Source of the DNA: Photobacterium profundum SS9
GTDB taxonomy: Bacteria; Pseudomonadota; Gammaproteobacteria; Enterobacterales; Vibrionaceae
Direction of reading: 5' to 3'
DNA: 64,000 bases
Assembly (NCBI RefSeq): GCF_000196255.1
Contig: NC_006370.1
Span: 1-64,000 of the forward strand
Shown: piece by piece, positions 30,329 to 39,581 of the stretch
How the letters are laid out: every line of letters begins with the position of its first letter
Numbering within the stretch: position 1 is the first letter of the stretch
The notes under the pieces: generated by a model
The model's input: the letters and a program-made list of their open reading frames with translations, nothing else
What the model was told of the DNA's origin: nothing
Databases searched by the model: none
Program-made: the position numbers and the translations under genes

Positions 30329-30706
30329 ATGGCAATAAATTTTGAGCAAGCATTAGGGGTACACCCTAATACATTGGCGTTTCGAACACAACGCGCAAAA
30401 GTACTGGCAAGTAACCTCGCCAATGTTGACACCCCTAATTATAAGGCTCGTGATATCAGTTTTGAAGATGCGATGAGCCAAATCGCGGGTGAAGCAAGAG
30501 CGAAACATCAAGCTCGCTTCCGCTCACAACCACCAAAGATTGAATTGCTGTACCGCAATCCACAACAACCAGCGCAAGATGGTAATACGGTCGAACTGGG
30601 TATTGAACAAGCCAAATTTGCCTCAAATGCGATGGCATTTGAAACCAGCATGAGCTTTTTGAATATGAAGATTAGCGGCTTAAAGCAGGCCATTAAAGGA
30701 CAATAA
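30329..30706 (+). CDS. flgB: Lateral flagellar proximal rod protein FlgB
   Basis: 125 residues from the ATG at 30329 (MAINFEQALGVHP). It has the flagellar rod N-terminal motif (RAKVLASNLANVDTPNYKARDISF) and the helical C-terminus (ETSMSFLNMKISGLKQAIKGQ). It forms the proximal rod with FlgC, FlgF and FliE. First gene of the flgBCDEFGHIJKL operon, behind a sigma54 promoter. Confidence 0.94.
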   Translation: MAINFEQALGVHPNTLAFRTQRAKVLASNLANVDTPNYKARDISFEDAMSQIAGEARAKHQARFRSQPPKIELLYRNPQQPAQDGNTVELGIEQAKFASNAMAFETSMSFLNMKISGLKQAIKGQ

Positions 30707-30711
30707 TAACG

Positions 30712-31128
30712 ATGTCATTTTCCACGATATACGACATTGCAGGTTCTGCGATGTCGGCTCAAACCATTCGCCTGAACACCGTGGCAAGTAACTTAGCCAA
30801 TGCCGATGTTGTTTCTGGCTCAGATAAAACGGGCTATCACGCCAAGCGTCCTGTTTTTTCGACCGTGATGATTGATATGGACAGCCCGGTACCCGGTGCG
30901 AAAGTACAGATTGATGATGTCATTGAAAGTACAGAGCCGTTGCGTCGCCGTTATGAGCCAAATCATCCGAAAGCAAATAATGAGGGTTATGTGTTTCATT
31001 CCACGGTGAATGTAGTTGAAGAAATGGCTGACATGATGGCCGCCTCACGTAACTTTGAAACCAACGTTAATGTGATGAGCCGAGCGCGCAGCATGCAGCA
31101 AAGTATTTTACGTCTAGGCCAAAGTTAG
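30712..31128 (+). CDS. flgC: Lateral flagellar proximal rod protein FlgC
   Basis: 138 residues. The N-terminal rod/hook motif is IRLNTVASNLANADVVSG. The C-terminal motif is VNVVEEMADMMAASRNFETNVNVM (helical). It lies five bases after flgB and forms part of the proximal rod. Confidence 0.95.
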   Translation: MSFSTIYDIAGSAMSAQTIRLNTVASNLANADVVSGSDKTGYHAKRPVFSTVMIDMDSPVPGAKVQIDDVIESTEPLRRRYEPNHPKANNEGYVFHSTVNVVEEMADMMAASRNFETNVNVMSRARSMQQSILRLGQS

Positions 31129-31137
31129 GAGCCATAA

Positions 31138-31812
31138 ATGAGTTTGCCCCACGTTAATACCGTTAACCAATACAGCCATGGTTCGACTGAACAAAACAGC
31201 CAGCAAGTGGCTGGTAATGGCATGAACCCATCAAGTAATCAGTTTCTTACCATGATGGTGGCACAGATCCAAAACCAGAACCCCCTTGAGCCAGCTGATG
31301 GTACGCAGTTCCTCACCCAGCTTGGCATGATGTCGGCGGTGGAAAGTTTGGAAGGCGTCAAAACGGGCATGATGAACATGAACATCGGCATTACTAATCT
31401 TGAAATGCTTCAAGCCACCAATTTAGTGGGCAAGAAAGTATTAATGGAAGCAAATCAAGGCGTGGATGTTTCAGAAGGTCAAATCATTGATGGTCGTGTG
31501 CAATTTGATCAACCGGCAGATACCGCCAAAGTCATGGTTTATGACGAAGAAGGTAAAGTGGTTGATGAAATTAAATTAGGACCACAGGCTACTGGCATGG
31601 CTGAATTTAAAATTGATGGCGACAAGCTAGGAAAGGGTACTTATACCTTTGAAGTGGTTGCTGAAAAAGGTGATGACGCTTGGACCCAGAAAATGATGAT
31701 TGCTGCCGACGTTGAATCGGTCAGCATCCCTGCTGATGGTGGCACGATCATGCTGAGCTTAAAAGGCCTTGGCAAGATGTCTATGTTCGATATGCGTGAA
31801 ATTACAGCTTAA
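31138..31812 (+). CDS. flgD: Lateral flagellar hook cap FlgD
   Basis: 224 residues. The N-terminal FlgD segment (NQFLTMMVAQIQNQNPLEPADGTQFLTQLGMMS) is followed by Ig-like/FlgD-Tudor sheets. It is a scaffold that caps the growing hook and is discarded at completion. It lies between flgC and flgE. Confidence 0.95.
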   Translation: MSLPHVNTVNQYSHGSTEQNSQQVAGNGMNPSSNQFLTMMVAQIQNQNPLEPADGTQFLTQLGMMSAVESLEGVKTGMMNMNIGITNLEMLQATNLVGKKVLMEANQGVDVSEGQIIDGRVQFDQPADTAKVMVYDEEGKVVDEIKLGPQATGMAEFKIDGDKLGKGTYTFEVVAEKGDDAWTQKMMIAADVESVSIPADGGTIMLSLKGLGKMSMFDMREITA

Positions 31813-31865
31813 AATCATTTAAAAAATCAAAATAACTAAAATAATTAAAAAAGGTAACAACGGTT

Positions 31866-33284
31866 ATGTCTATGAATATCGGTATGAGTGGTCTGATAGC
31901 GACCTCTGAACAAATGAACTCTATCAGTCACAATATTGCGAACGTTGGTACGGCTGGTTATAAATCGTCACGTACTGAGTTCCAAGATATCTATGCGCCT
32001 GAGTTTGGTGGCGGTGAGATGAACGGTGTAGAAGTTGCCGCTATTCGTCAGAGCTTCAAAAATGGCACCACCACCCCGACAGGCCGTAACGGTGATTTGG
32101 CAATTAACGGTGAAGGTTTCTTCATGGTTGAAAATAAGGGCCAGCAGATGTTTACCCGTAATGGCGTATTTAACCTTGATAAAGATGGCAATTTAGTCGC
32201 AAGTGACGGCAGCCATCTGCAAGGTTATGGCGTGACTGGCACAGGTCAAATTCAAACCGGCACTATTACTGACCTCACGGTTGAGACGGGAGATATGCCG
32301 GCGCGAAGTTCAACAAAAGTGAATATGGAGGTGAATTTAGATGCAAATTCCCTAGCCATTGTTCCAAAAACACCATTTGATCCGGAAGACCCTTCGACAT
32401 TTACCTCAAGTGCAACCACGACGGTGTATGACTCGTTAGGTGCCGAGCATGAAGTGACGCAGTATTACGTTAAGACCGCAGATAACGCGTGGGATGTTCA
32501 CTATTTGATTGATGATGAAAAAACAGCAACGAAGACGGCCTCTATGGCGTTTGACTCTGAAGGTAAACTTTCAGCTATTTATGATCCTGCAAATCCAGTT
32601 GTTGCAACGTACCTAAATGCATCGACAAAGGCGAGAGAAGCGGTAGCTGCTTCTACAGTTGCTGATGCGGCATTGGCTGCAAATCCAACAGATAAGGTAT
32701 TAATCGATGCCGCAGCAACTGCTAAAGTAGCAGCGAAAACGGCGACGGATGCAGCTGCATTAGCGAAGGTTAGCGCCGATCCAATTGCAGCCGCGACAGT
32801 GGCGGTAGATTTAGCATTCACGCCAAATAATGGTTCAGCTAATCAGACAATTAAGTTTGATGTGGCAGAAACTACCCAGTTTGGCAAGGAATTTGCCATC
32901 ACCAAAAACAGCCAAGATGGTCACGCACCAGGTCAGGTTGCGGGTTGGTATTTTGAAGGCGATGGCCGCGTATTTGCCCGTTATTCTAACGGCCAGACCA
33001 AAGTGCAAGGCCAGGTTTCGCTTGCTCGATTCCCGAACCAAGAAGGTTTGCAACAAGCGGGCAATACCCGTTGGACCCAAAGTTTCTCTTCAGGTGCAGC
33101 ACTGGTGGGTGCAGCAGGTACCGGTCAGCTCGGTAATGTTCGTACTGGTATGTATGAAAACTCGAACGTTGATTTGAGTAGTGAAATGGTCAATTTGATG
33201 TCGGCACAAAGTAACTATCAAGCGAATGCCAAAACCATCAAAGTGGCTCAGGAAATGACTCAAATTCTGTTCCAGAACCTGTAA
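31866..33284 (+). CDS. flgE: Lateral hook protein FlgE with an Ala-rich insertion
   Basis: 472 residues, roughly 70 longer than typical lateral FlgE. The N-terminus (SMNIGMSGLIATSEQMNSISHNIANVGTAGYKSSRTEF) and C-terminus (VDLSSEMVNLMSAQSNYQANAKTIKVAQEMTQILFQNL) are standard, summarised here. Between about residues 243 and 315 is a stretch dominated by Ala, Thr, Lys and Asp (for example AAATAKVAAKTATDAAALAK), predicted helical, inside the surface-exposed D2 region. It polymerises into the hook. Expected to be otherwise normal. Confidence 0.94.
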   Translation: MSMNIGMSGLIATSEQMNSISHNIANVGTAGYKSSRTEFQDIYAPEFGGGEMNGVEVAAIRQSFKNGTTTPTGRNGDLAINGEGFFMVENKGQQMFTRNGVFNLDKDGNLVASDGSHLQGYGVTGTGQIQTGTITDLTVETGDMPARSSTKVNMEVNLDANSLAIVPKTPFDPEDPSTFTSSATTTVYDSLGAEHEVTQYYVKTADNAWDVHYLIDDEKTATKTASMAFDSEGKLSAIYDPANPVVATYLNASTKAREAVAASTVADAALAANPTDKVLIDAAATAKVAAKTATDAAALAKVSADPIAAATVAVDLAFTPNNGSANQTIKFDVAETTQFGKEFAITKNSQDGHAPGQVAGWYFEGDGRVFARYSNGQTKVQGQVSLARFPNQEGLQQAGNTRWTQSFSSGAALVGAAGTGQLGNVRTGMYENSNVDLSSEMVNLMSAQSNYQANAKTIKVAQEMTQILFQNL

Positions 33285-33298
33285 TCGGAGCCTAGCAA

Positions 33299-34033
33299 AT
33301 GGATAAGATGTTATTTACTGCCATGTCAGGCGCGAGCCGCGTAATGATGGCGCAACAGGTGCATGCTAATAATCTGGCTAACGTCAACACTGCGGGCTTT
33401 CGTGCCGATATTGAACAAGCTGAAAGTGTGGCAGTAAAAGGTAATGGTTTTGAGACCCGAACTCTGGTCGCAGCGCGAGCGGGGGGTACCGACTTTTCAC
33501 ATGGCGCCTTACAGCATACTGATAATCCATTTGATATGGCGATTCGTGGTGACGGTTTTTTTGCGGTTGAAGCCGGAGACAATGATGAAGCGTATACCCG
33601 CACAGGTAACTTCCACTTAGACGCCGAAGGCACATTGCTGTTGGGCGACCGCCCTGTTTTGAGCACGGGTGGCCCGATAGTGATCCCTGAATATCAACAG
33701 TTAGATATCGGCGCTGATGGCACCATTTCTATCGTACCGTTAGGTAGCAGCTTGGTTCAGGAAGTAGGTCAATTAAAGCTGGTGAAGCCAGATTTAGCGA
33801 ATTTGCATAAAAGCGAAGATGGTTTATTCCGTGTCGCTGGGCAAGGGGGCCAGGCCGAAGCGGATGAGAACGTAACTGTCGCCTCTGGTTACATTGAAAC
33901 CAGTAACGTCAATGCGGTTGAATCGATGATTAACAACATGTCTTTGTCTCGAAATTTTGAGTTTCAAATCAAAATGATGAAAACCGCGGAAGACTTAGCG
34001 AGTGCGGGTAACCGGCTTGTTCGCGGTAGTTAA
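33299..34033 (+). CDS. flgF: Lateral flagellar proximal rod protein FlgF
   Basis: 244 residues. It has the rod motif QVHANNLANVNTAGFRADIEQ, the central GDGFFAVEAGD segment, and the C-terminal VNAVESMINNMSLSRNFEFQIKMM. It lies 14 bases after flgE. Confidence 0.95.
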   Translation: MDKMLFTAMSGASRVMMAQQVHANNLANVNTAGFRADIEQAESVAVKGNGFETRTLVAARAGGTDFSHGALQHTDNPFDMAIRGDGFFAVEAGDNDEAYTRTGNFHLDAEGTLLLGDRPVLSTGGPIVIPEYQQLDIGADGTISIVPLGSSLVQEVGQLKLVKPDLANLHKSEDGLFRVAGQGGQAEADENVTVASGYIETSNVNAVESMINNMSLSRNFEFQIKMMKTAEDLASAGNRLVRGS

Positions 34034-34092
34034 TTTATCGCCGTTAATAAAACAGTTCGTAGAGAAAATAATACTTTTCAGGAGTTACACAC

Positions 34093-34878
34093 ATGCACGC
34101 AGCTCTTTGGATCAGTAAAACTGGTCTGGCGGCACAAGATACCCAAATGCAGGTTATTTCAAATAACCTAGCAAACGTCAATACGGTTGGCTTTAAACAA
34201 GATCGCGCTGTATTTGAAGATCTGTTTTATCAAATGAAAAAACAGCCGGGTGCAATGACCGATCAGCAAAATGAAAATCCGGGCGGTCTTCAGTTAGGTA
34301 ATGGCGTACGTGTTGTTGGTACCCAAAAGCTGATGAAAACGGGGGCTTACCAAAATACCGAACAAGCAACCGATTTAGCGGTGCTGGGTTCTGGTTTTTT
34401 CCAAATTGAGCTGGCCGATGGTAATACTGGTTATACCCGTAATGGCCAGTTCCACCGCAATTCAGAAGGGATGATGGTGACGGCTGCGGGTTTACCGTTA
34501 ATGCCAAACATCGAAATCCCGGAAAATGCGACTAACTTCAGTGTGGGTACCGATGGCATGGTTACCATCTCAACCGCTGATGATCCAGAACCGCAGGAAA
34601 TCGGTCAGATTACATTAGCAAACTTTGCCAACGCCGCGGGCTTACAGTCGCTGGGCGGTAACTTGTTTAAAGAAACAGGCGCGTCGGGTGCACCAATAGA
34701 AGGTGTGGGTGGTGAAGATGGATTAGGCCAAATTAGTCAGTTTAGCCTCGAAGGTTCAAACGTTAACGTTGTTGAAGAAATGGTTAATATGATCACGACT
34801 CAGCGTGCGTATGAAATGAATGCCAAAGTGGTCTCAAGTGCCGATCAAATGCTGAAATTTGTCAGTCAATCAATGTGA
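34093..34878 (+). CDS. flgG: Lateral flagellar distal rod protein FlgG
   Basis: 261 residues, the usual length. It has QMQVISNNLANVNTVGFKQDR near the N-terminus, LGSGFFQIELADG in the middle and VNVVEEMVNMITTQRAYEMNAKV near the C-terminus. It forms the distal rod that passes through the P and L rings. A GGAG ribosome binding site precedes the ATG. Confidence 0.96.
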   Translation: MHAALWISKTGLAAQDTQMQVISNNLANVNTVGFKQDRAVFEDLFYQMKKQPGAMTDQQNENPGGLQLGNGVRVVGTQKLMKTGAYQNTEQATDLAVLGSGFFQIELADGNTGYTRNGQFHRNSEGMMVTAAGLPLMPNIEIPENATNFSVGTDGMVTISTADDPEPQEIGQITLANFANAAGLQSLGGNLFKETGASGAPIEGVGGEDGLGQISQFSLEGSNVNVVEEMVNMITTQRAYEMNAKVVSSADQMLKFVSQSM

Positions 34879-34888
34879 GTATAGCGGC

Positions 34889-35548
34889 ATGTTACGCGTT
34901 ATTTTTTTACTCGGTATGTTATTTTTGACAGGTTGTGCGCCGGTTTCAAGCTTTGTTGATGTGCAGCCGAAAGAGAATGTGCCTGCCATGGAGCTCCCCG
35001 AATATATTATTGATCCTGACGGCAGTTTATTCAGTGCCAACTATAGCATGGCACTGTTTCAGGACCGCCGGGCCTTTCGTATCGGAGATATCTTAACAGT
35101 TGATCTCTCTGAGCAGACTCGCTCCAGTAAGAAAGCAGATACCAGTTATGGTAAAGACAGTAACCTCGGGATTGCCGCGCCAATGATTGCTGGCAAATTA
35201 CAACCGAAAGGGCAATTTTCCATAGATGCTGAGCGTGACTTTAAAGGGTCTTCATCAAGCACACAGCAAAACTCACTTTCGGGCAGTATTACCGTGATGG
35301 TGGTAGACGTATTGCCTAATGGAGTACTGCGGATCCGTGGTGAAAAATGGCTGAAGCTCAATCAGGGCGATGAATATATTCGCTTGTCGGGTCTTGTGCG
35401 TGTCGATGATATCGACGGTACGAACCGGGTGACTTCCCAACGTTTGGGTGATGCCCGAATTACCTATTCTGGCCGAGGTGCACTCGCGGATGCGAATGAA
35501 GCTGGCTGGTTATCTCGATTCTTTAATAGCTCTTGGTTCCCAATTTAA
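34889..35548 (+). CDS. flgH: Lateral flagellar L-ring lipoprotein FlgH
   Basis: 219 residues from the ATG at 34889 (MLRVIFLLGMLFLTGC). A lipoprotein signal peptide ends in the lipobox LTGC, so the mature protein is lipidated and sits in the outer membrane. The FlgH core includes DRRAFRIGDILTVDLSEQT and ITVMVVDVLPNGVLRIRGEKWLKLNQGDEYIRLSG in part. It forms the L-ring bushing. Its stop overlaps the flgI start. Confidence 0.95.
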   Translation: MLRVIFLLGMLFLTGCAPVSSFVDVQPKENVPAMELPEYIIDPDGSLFSANYSMALFQDRRAFRIGDILTVDLSEQTRSSKKADTSYGKDSNLGIAAPMIAGKLQPKGQFSIDAERDFKGSSSSTQQNSLSGSITVMVVDVLPNGVLRIRGEKWLKLNQGDEYIRLSGLVRVDDIDGTNRVTSQRLGDARITYSGRGALADANEAGWLSRFFNSSWFPI

Positions 35549-36657
35549 TGGTTATAAAAAAACACCTTATTGGTTTACTCCTTATTCTGTGTCCGTTATC
35601 GCTTCAAGCGCAACCATTGTTCAGTGTGGTTGATATTCAGGGGATCCGTGAGAACCAACTCGTCGGTTATGGCTTGGTGGTGGGCTTAAGTGGCACCGGG
35701 GACAAAAGTCAGACCAAATTCACCTCACAGTCGGTTAAAAACATGCTGAGCCAGTTTGGTGTTCAGTTACCGGCGAATGTCAATCCAAAATTAAAGAACG
35801 TTGCAGCGGTGGCGGTTAATGCCACTCTGCCAGCCCTTGCCAGTAAAGGTCAGTCACTGGATATCACCGTGTCATCGATTGGTGATGCGAAAAGCTTGCG
35901 CGGCGGTACGTTGTTGCTTACTCCGTTAAAAGGGGCCGATGGTCAGATCTATGCCATTGCACAAGGTAATTTAGTTGTCGGTGGTGTCGTAGCGCAAGGC
36001 AATAGTGGTAGCGGTATCACCATCAATATTCCCACCGCGGGCTTAATTCCCAATGGTGGTATTATTGAACGTGAAGTTACATCTTCGTTTTTAACTGCTT
36101 CAACGGTTGTTCTTAACTTGAAGAAACCGGGGTTTAACACCGCCCGAAATATCGAAAAAGAGATCAACGAACTCTTTGGTCCCGATGTCGCTTTAGCGCA
36201 AAGCCACGCGCGTATTCATGTTCGTGCCCCGCATGATCCGAGTCAGCGGGTGACATTTTTGGCGATGCTTGAAAATTTAGACATTGAAACTGGCCCTCGA
36301 CCAGCACGGGTAGTGTTTAATGCCCGAACCGGTACCATCGTGGTAGGGAAAAATGTCAAAGTACATACCGCTGCAGTAAGCCACGGCAACCTGACGGTGA
36401 GTGTGATGGAAAGCTTCAATGTTAGCCAACCTAATGCGTTTGGCCGTGGCAATACAGCGGTAACACCTGAAACGGATGTGTCGATCGATCAAGAGCGCGG
36501 CAAAGTATTTATCTGGCCTGACAGTGATGAAGGTACCTCGCTGCAAACGATTGTTGATGCAGTTAACAGCCTTGGCGCTACCCCCAACGATCTAATGGCT
36601 ATTTTGATCGCATTAGATGAAGCGGGTGCATTAGATGGTGAGTTGGTGGTGTTGTAA
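35548..36657 (+). CDS. flgI: Lateral flagellar P-ring protein FlgI
   Basis: 369 residues from the ATG at 35548, which shares a base with the flgH stop. A TTG reading from 35533 would add five residues ahead of the signal peptide. The Sec signal peptide ends SLQA before QPLFSVVDIQG. The conserved NQLVGYGLVVGLSGTGDKSQTKFT and C-terminal TPNDLMAILIALDEAGAL are present. It forms the periplasmic P-ring with help from FlgA. Confidence 0.96.
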   Translation: MVIKKHLIGLLLILCPLSLQAQPLFSVVDIQGIRENQLVGYGLVVGLSGTGDKSQTKFTSQSVKNMLSQFGVQLPANVNPKLKNVAAVAVNATLPALASKGQSLDITVSSIGDAKSLRGGTLLLTPLKGADGQIYAIAQGNLVVGGVVAQGNSGSGITINIPTAGLIPNGGIIEREVTSSFLTASTVVLNLKKPGFNTARNIEKEINELFGPDVALAQSHARIHVRAPHDPSQRVTFLAMLENLDIETGPRPARVVFNARTGTIVVGKNVKVHTAAVSHGNLTVSVMESFNVSQPNAFGRGNTAVTPETDVSIDQERGKVFIWPDSDEGTSLQTIVDAVNSLGATPNDLMAILIALDEAGALDGELVVL

Positions 36658-37181
36658 TGAAAATTATTGATAGTGGAAACAACCCCACGCTGTATAACGA
36701 CTTAACCAGTATTCAGAACATCAAAGCCAATGCCAATAAGCAAGAAGCGTTAGAACAGGCCGCAGGGCAGTTTGAAGCGGTGTTTTTACAAACGGTATTG
36801 AAGCGAATGCGTCAGGCATCTGATGCGATGCAAGATGAAGAAGATGGCTTATTTAATAGCCGTCAGCAAAAGTTTTATCGTTCGATGCACGACAGCCAGA
36901 TTGCGGTTGAAATGAGCCATCAGCAGAGCTTAGGCATTGCAGACATGTTGATTAAGCAACTGGGTCAACATGAAGCATTTAAGCCACAGCAACAACTGGT
37001 CGCTGTTAATCTACAGGGTGAGGCGCTGCTTTCAGATGCCCATTTACCGTCAGCGGCGGTGAGTCCGGTATTCAATGAAACCGATCGCCCTTACAGTAAA
37101 GTATCGCAGCCACATTGGTGGAGAGATAGCACGCCCTTGTCTGTGCAACTTAATAACCATTTTGATGACGAAGAATTATGA
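36657..37181 (+). CDS. flgJ: Lateral rod-cap protein FlgJ without muramidase domain
   Basis: 174 residues. Only the N-terminal rod-scaffold domain is present (EQAAGQFEAVFLQTVLKRMRQASDAM, and QKFYRSMHDSQIAVEMSHQQSLGIADMLIKQL in part). The C-terminal peptidoglycan hydrolase domain of E. coli FlgJ (total about 313 residues) is missing. Another lytic enzyme must open the cell wall for the lateral rod. It overlaps flgI by one base and flgK by four. Confidence 0.92.
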   Translation: MKIIDSGNNPTLYNDLTSIQNIKANANKQEALEQAAGQFEAVFLQTVLKRMRQASDAMQDEEDGLFNSRQQKFYRSMHDSQIAVEMSHQQSLGIADMLIKQLGQHEAFKPQQQLVAVNLQGEALLSDAHLPSAAVSPVFNETDRPYSKVSQPHWWRDSTPLSVQLNNHFDDEEL

Positions 37182-38584
37182 GCTTAATTAATATCGGTTT
37201 ATCAGGCTTGAATGCCGCCAATGCGGGGCTTTCAGTCACATCACATAACATTGCTAACGCGATGACGCCCGGTTTCAGCCGCCAGCGTGTCGGCTTTGGC
37301 GCCCAGGTGAGTGCGGGCTCTCAGGGGGCAGGCGTCGGTGTCAGCAGTGTCGAGCGTATGGCCGATAATTATCTGAATCAGCAGATCTATAAACAGAACG
37401 GCTCATGGGGATTCAACAAAATCAGCTCTCAATATATGCAGAAAACCGAGAGCCTGCTAAATAATGCCAGCACCAATCTTAATACCGGTCTCGACCGTTT
37501 TTACGCGGCATTAAGTGAAGCGTCAGCTGCCCCGCAAGATATCGCATTTCGCCAGACCATTGTTAGCCAAAGCGAATCGATGGTGCAGCGTTTCAATAAC
37601 CTGAGCTCGCAGCTTGATGGCCAGACCAAGCAAGTAAGCGGGCAGTTAGATGCCACCGTCTCTGAAGCCAATACCTTAATGGCGGGCATTGCCAGCATGA
37701 ACGAAAGTATTCGTGATGCCGGTGCCAGTGGTAAAAGCATGACTGACTTGCTCGATGCGAGAGACGAATCTGTTCGCCAGCTATCGGCACTGGTGGACGT
37801 GAATACGACTTACAATGACGACGGCACAATTAGTCTCACCTTAGACAAAGGGCAACCATTAGTCAGCGGTAGCAGTGCCAGCGTGCTGAAAAAAGACAAT
37901 GACGGTTTATTATCATTGCAACGTGGTAATGGCACTTTAGCGCTCGATGGTAATATCGGCGGCACCATTGGTGGTTTGGTTGACTATCGTGATGGTGAGC
38001 TGAACGAGCTGCAACGTGAATTAGATGTGATGGCATACAGTTTTGCCGCTCAGTTTAATGAAGCACACCAGGCGGGTTTTGATCTTAATGGTGATCCGGG
38101 TAAGGCGTTATTTGGTGGGGTTGATAGCATTGACGGTGCCGCTAAGAATTTAACGTTATTGGTTGATGATCCCAATCAACTGGCTTTTGCCTCAAAGGCT
38201 GGCGAGCCTGGCAACAGTGAAAATCTGCAGCAGCTGATTGATCTGAAAAATGCGCCAGTATCGATTGATCAGACCAAACTCAGTATTGAAGATGCTGAAA
38301 CCTACCAAGTAGCGATCGCGAAATTTGAGGGTAAGTCTCTCAATAACGGGTACACCGGTTTAACCGGTGACTGGGCGATCAAAACCGCACAGATTGAAGC
38401 CGATACCGAAGCCTCAAAAGCATTGGTGGGGCAAGCTCAGGGTGAACGCGATAGCATTAGCGGGGTAAACCTCGATGAAGAAGCCGCGAGTATCATGACC
38501 TATACCCAGATGTATCAGGCCAATGCGAAAGTAATTTCAACTGCGCAACAGTTGTTTGATGTCACCCTAGCGATGTTTCGTTAA
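37178..38584 (+). CDS. flgK: Lateral hook-filament junction protein FlgK (HAP1)
   Basis: 468 residues. The N-terminus SLINIGLSGLNAANAGLSV followed by TSHNIANAMTPGFSRQRV is the hook-associated motif. The C-terminus (LDEEAASIMTYTQMYQANAKVISTAQQLFDVTL) is the matching helix. It is the first adaptor between hook and filament. Its start overlaps flgJ. Confidence 0.95.
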   Translation: MSLINIGLSGLNAANAGLSVTSHNIANAMTPGFSRQRVGFGAQVSAGSQGAGVGVSSVERMADNYLNQQIYKQNGSWGFNKISSQYMQKTESLLNNASTNLNTGLDRFYAALSEASAAPQDIAFRQTIVSQSESMVQRFNNLSSQLDGQTKQVSGQLDATVSEANTLMAGIASMNESIRDAGASGKSMTDLLDARDESVRQLSALVDVNTTYNDDGTISLTLDKGQPLVSGSSASVLKKDNDGLLSLQRGNGTLALDGNIGGTIGGLVDYRDGELNELQRELDVMAYSFAAQFNEAHQAGFDLNGDPGKALFGGVDSIDGAAKNLTLLVDDPNQLAFASKAGEPGNSENLQQLIDLKNAPVSIDQTKLSIEDAETYQVAIAKFEGKSLNNGYTGLTGDWAIKTAQIEADTEASKALVGQAQGERDSISGVNLDEEAASIMTYTQMYQANAKVISTAQQLFDVTLAMFR

Positions 38585-38611
38585 TCGGCATTAAAGTAAA
38601 AGGAAAGAGAG

Positions 38612-39526
38612 ATGCGTTTAAGTACAGCTCAACTTAATACCGTTATGCTAACCAGCATGCAAAGTTCGACAACCGGGGTGAACAAATCATTTATGCAGCT
38701 GAACTCGGGCGAAAAGATGCTTAAACCATCTGATGATCCGCTGGGTTCTGTACAGTTAATGATGCTAGATCGCGAACAGGCCAATATCAGTCAGTTCCAG
38801 AAAAACATTACCAACCTTGAAGCGCAACTGGGTAAGACTGAATCACATCTTGATGCGTCAAATAATGCGGTATTGCGCGTACAAGAGTTGGTCATCAGTG
38901 TATCAAATGCCAGCAACAGTACAGTGGAAGGGCGTGAAGCCATTGCGACCGAATTAGAATCGTTGCTTGATCAACTAGCCGATACTGCAAACAGTAAAAA
39001 CCCCAATGGTGATTACATTTTTGCGGGCACCAAGACAGATACCCAGCCAATCACTAAAGATCCGGCAACCGGTAAGTATGTTTACAATGGCAATGGTGAT
39101 CAACGGATGGTAAAAGTGGCCGAATCGATGAGCATTCCGGCCAACCAGACCGCAGAAGATATTTTCTTTAACGGTGGAAGTGATATATTCAATGCCCTTA
39201 ATAAAACCATCACTGATTTACGTAACCCGGCAATTGAAGGTGCCAGCTTAACGGCCAGCGTAACCGCGGCTCAACGTGATATTGATGGCACATTAAAATC
39301 AATCAACCAAGTCTGGACAGAAGTCGGTGGTCAGCGTAATGCCTTGACCATGGTGCAAGGTTCTCATGAAGATAACAAACTGGTGAACAGTAAGTTGATC
39401 GGTGATGTAAAAGATTTGGACTACAGCGAAGCTATTTTAGAATTGAACTCTCAAATGGCCGCGTTGCAAGCCACACAGATGACCTACAGCAAAGTCCAGA
39501 ATTTATCCCTGTTTAAATTGATGTAA
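38612..39526 (+). CDS. flgL: Lateral hook-filament junction protein FlgL (HAP3)
   Basis: 304 residues, flagellin-related. The N-terminus includes NSGEKMLKPSDDPLGSVQLMMLDRE. A flagellin-like C-terminus has KLIGDVKDLDYSEAILELNSQMAALQATQMTYSKVQNLSLFKLM in part. It joins FlgK to flagellin. A good AAGGAAAGAG ribosome binding site precedes it. Confidence 0.94.
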   Translation: MRLSTAQLNTVMLTSMQSSTTGVNKSFMQLNSGEKMLKPSDDPLGSVQLMMLDREQANISQFQKNITNLEAQLGKTESHLDASNNAVLRVQELVISVSNASNSTVEGREAIATELESLLDQLADTANSKNPNGDYIFAGTKTDTQPITKDPATGKYVYNGNGDQRMVKVAESMSIPANQTAEDIFFNGGSDIFNALNKTITDLRNPAIEGASLTASVTAAQRDIDGTLKSINQVWTEVGGQRNALTMVQGSHEDNKLVNSKLIGDVKDLDYSEAILELNSQMAALQATQMTYSKVQNLSLFKLM

Positions 39527-39581
39527 CTGGGGTCACCCGAATGAGCTAGAACAGGCTCCGCCAACCGAAGATGAGGCCACC

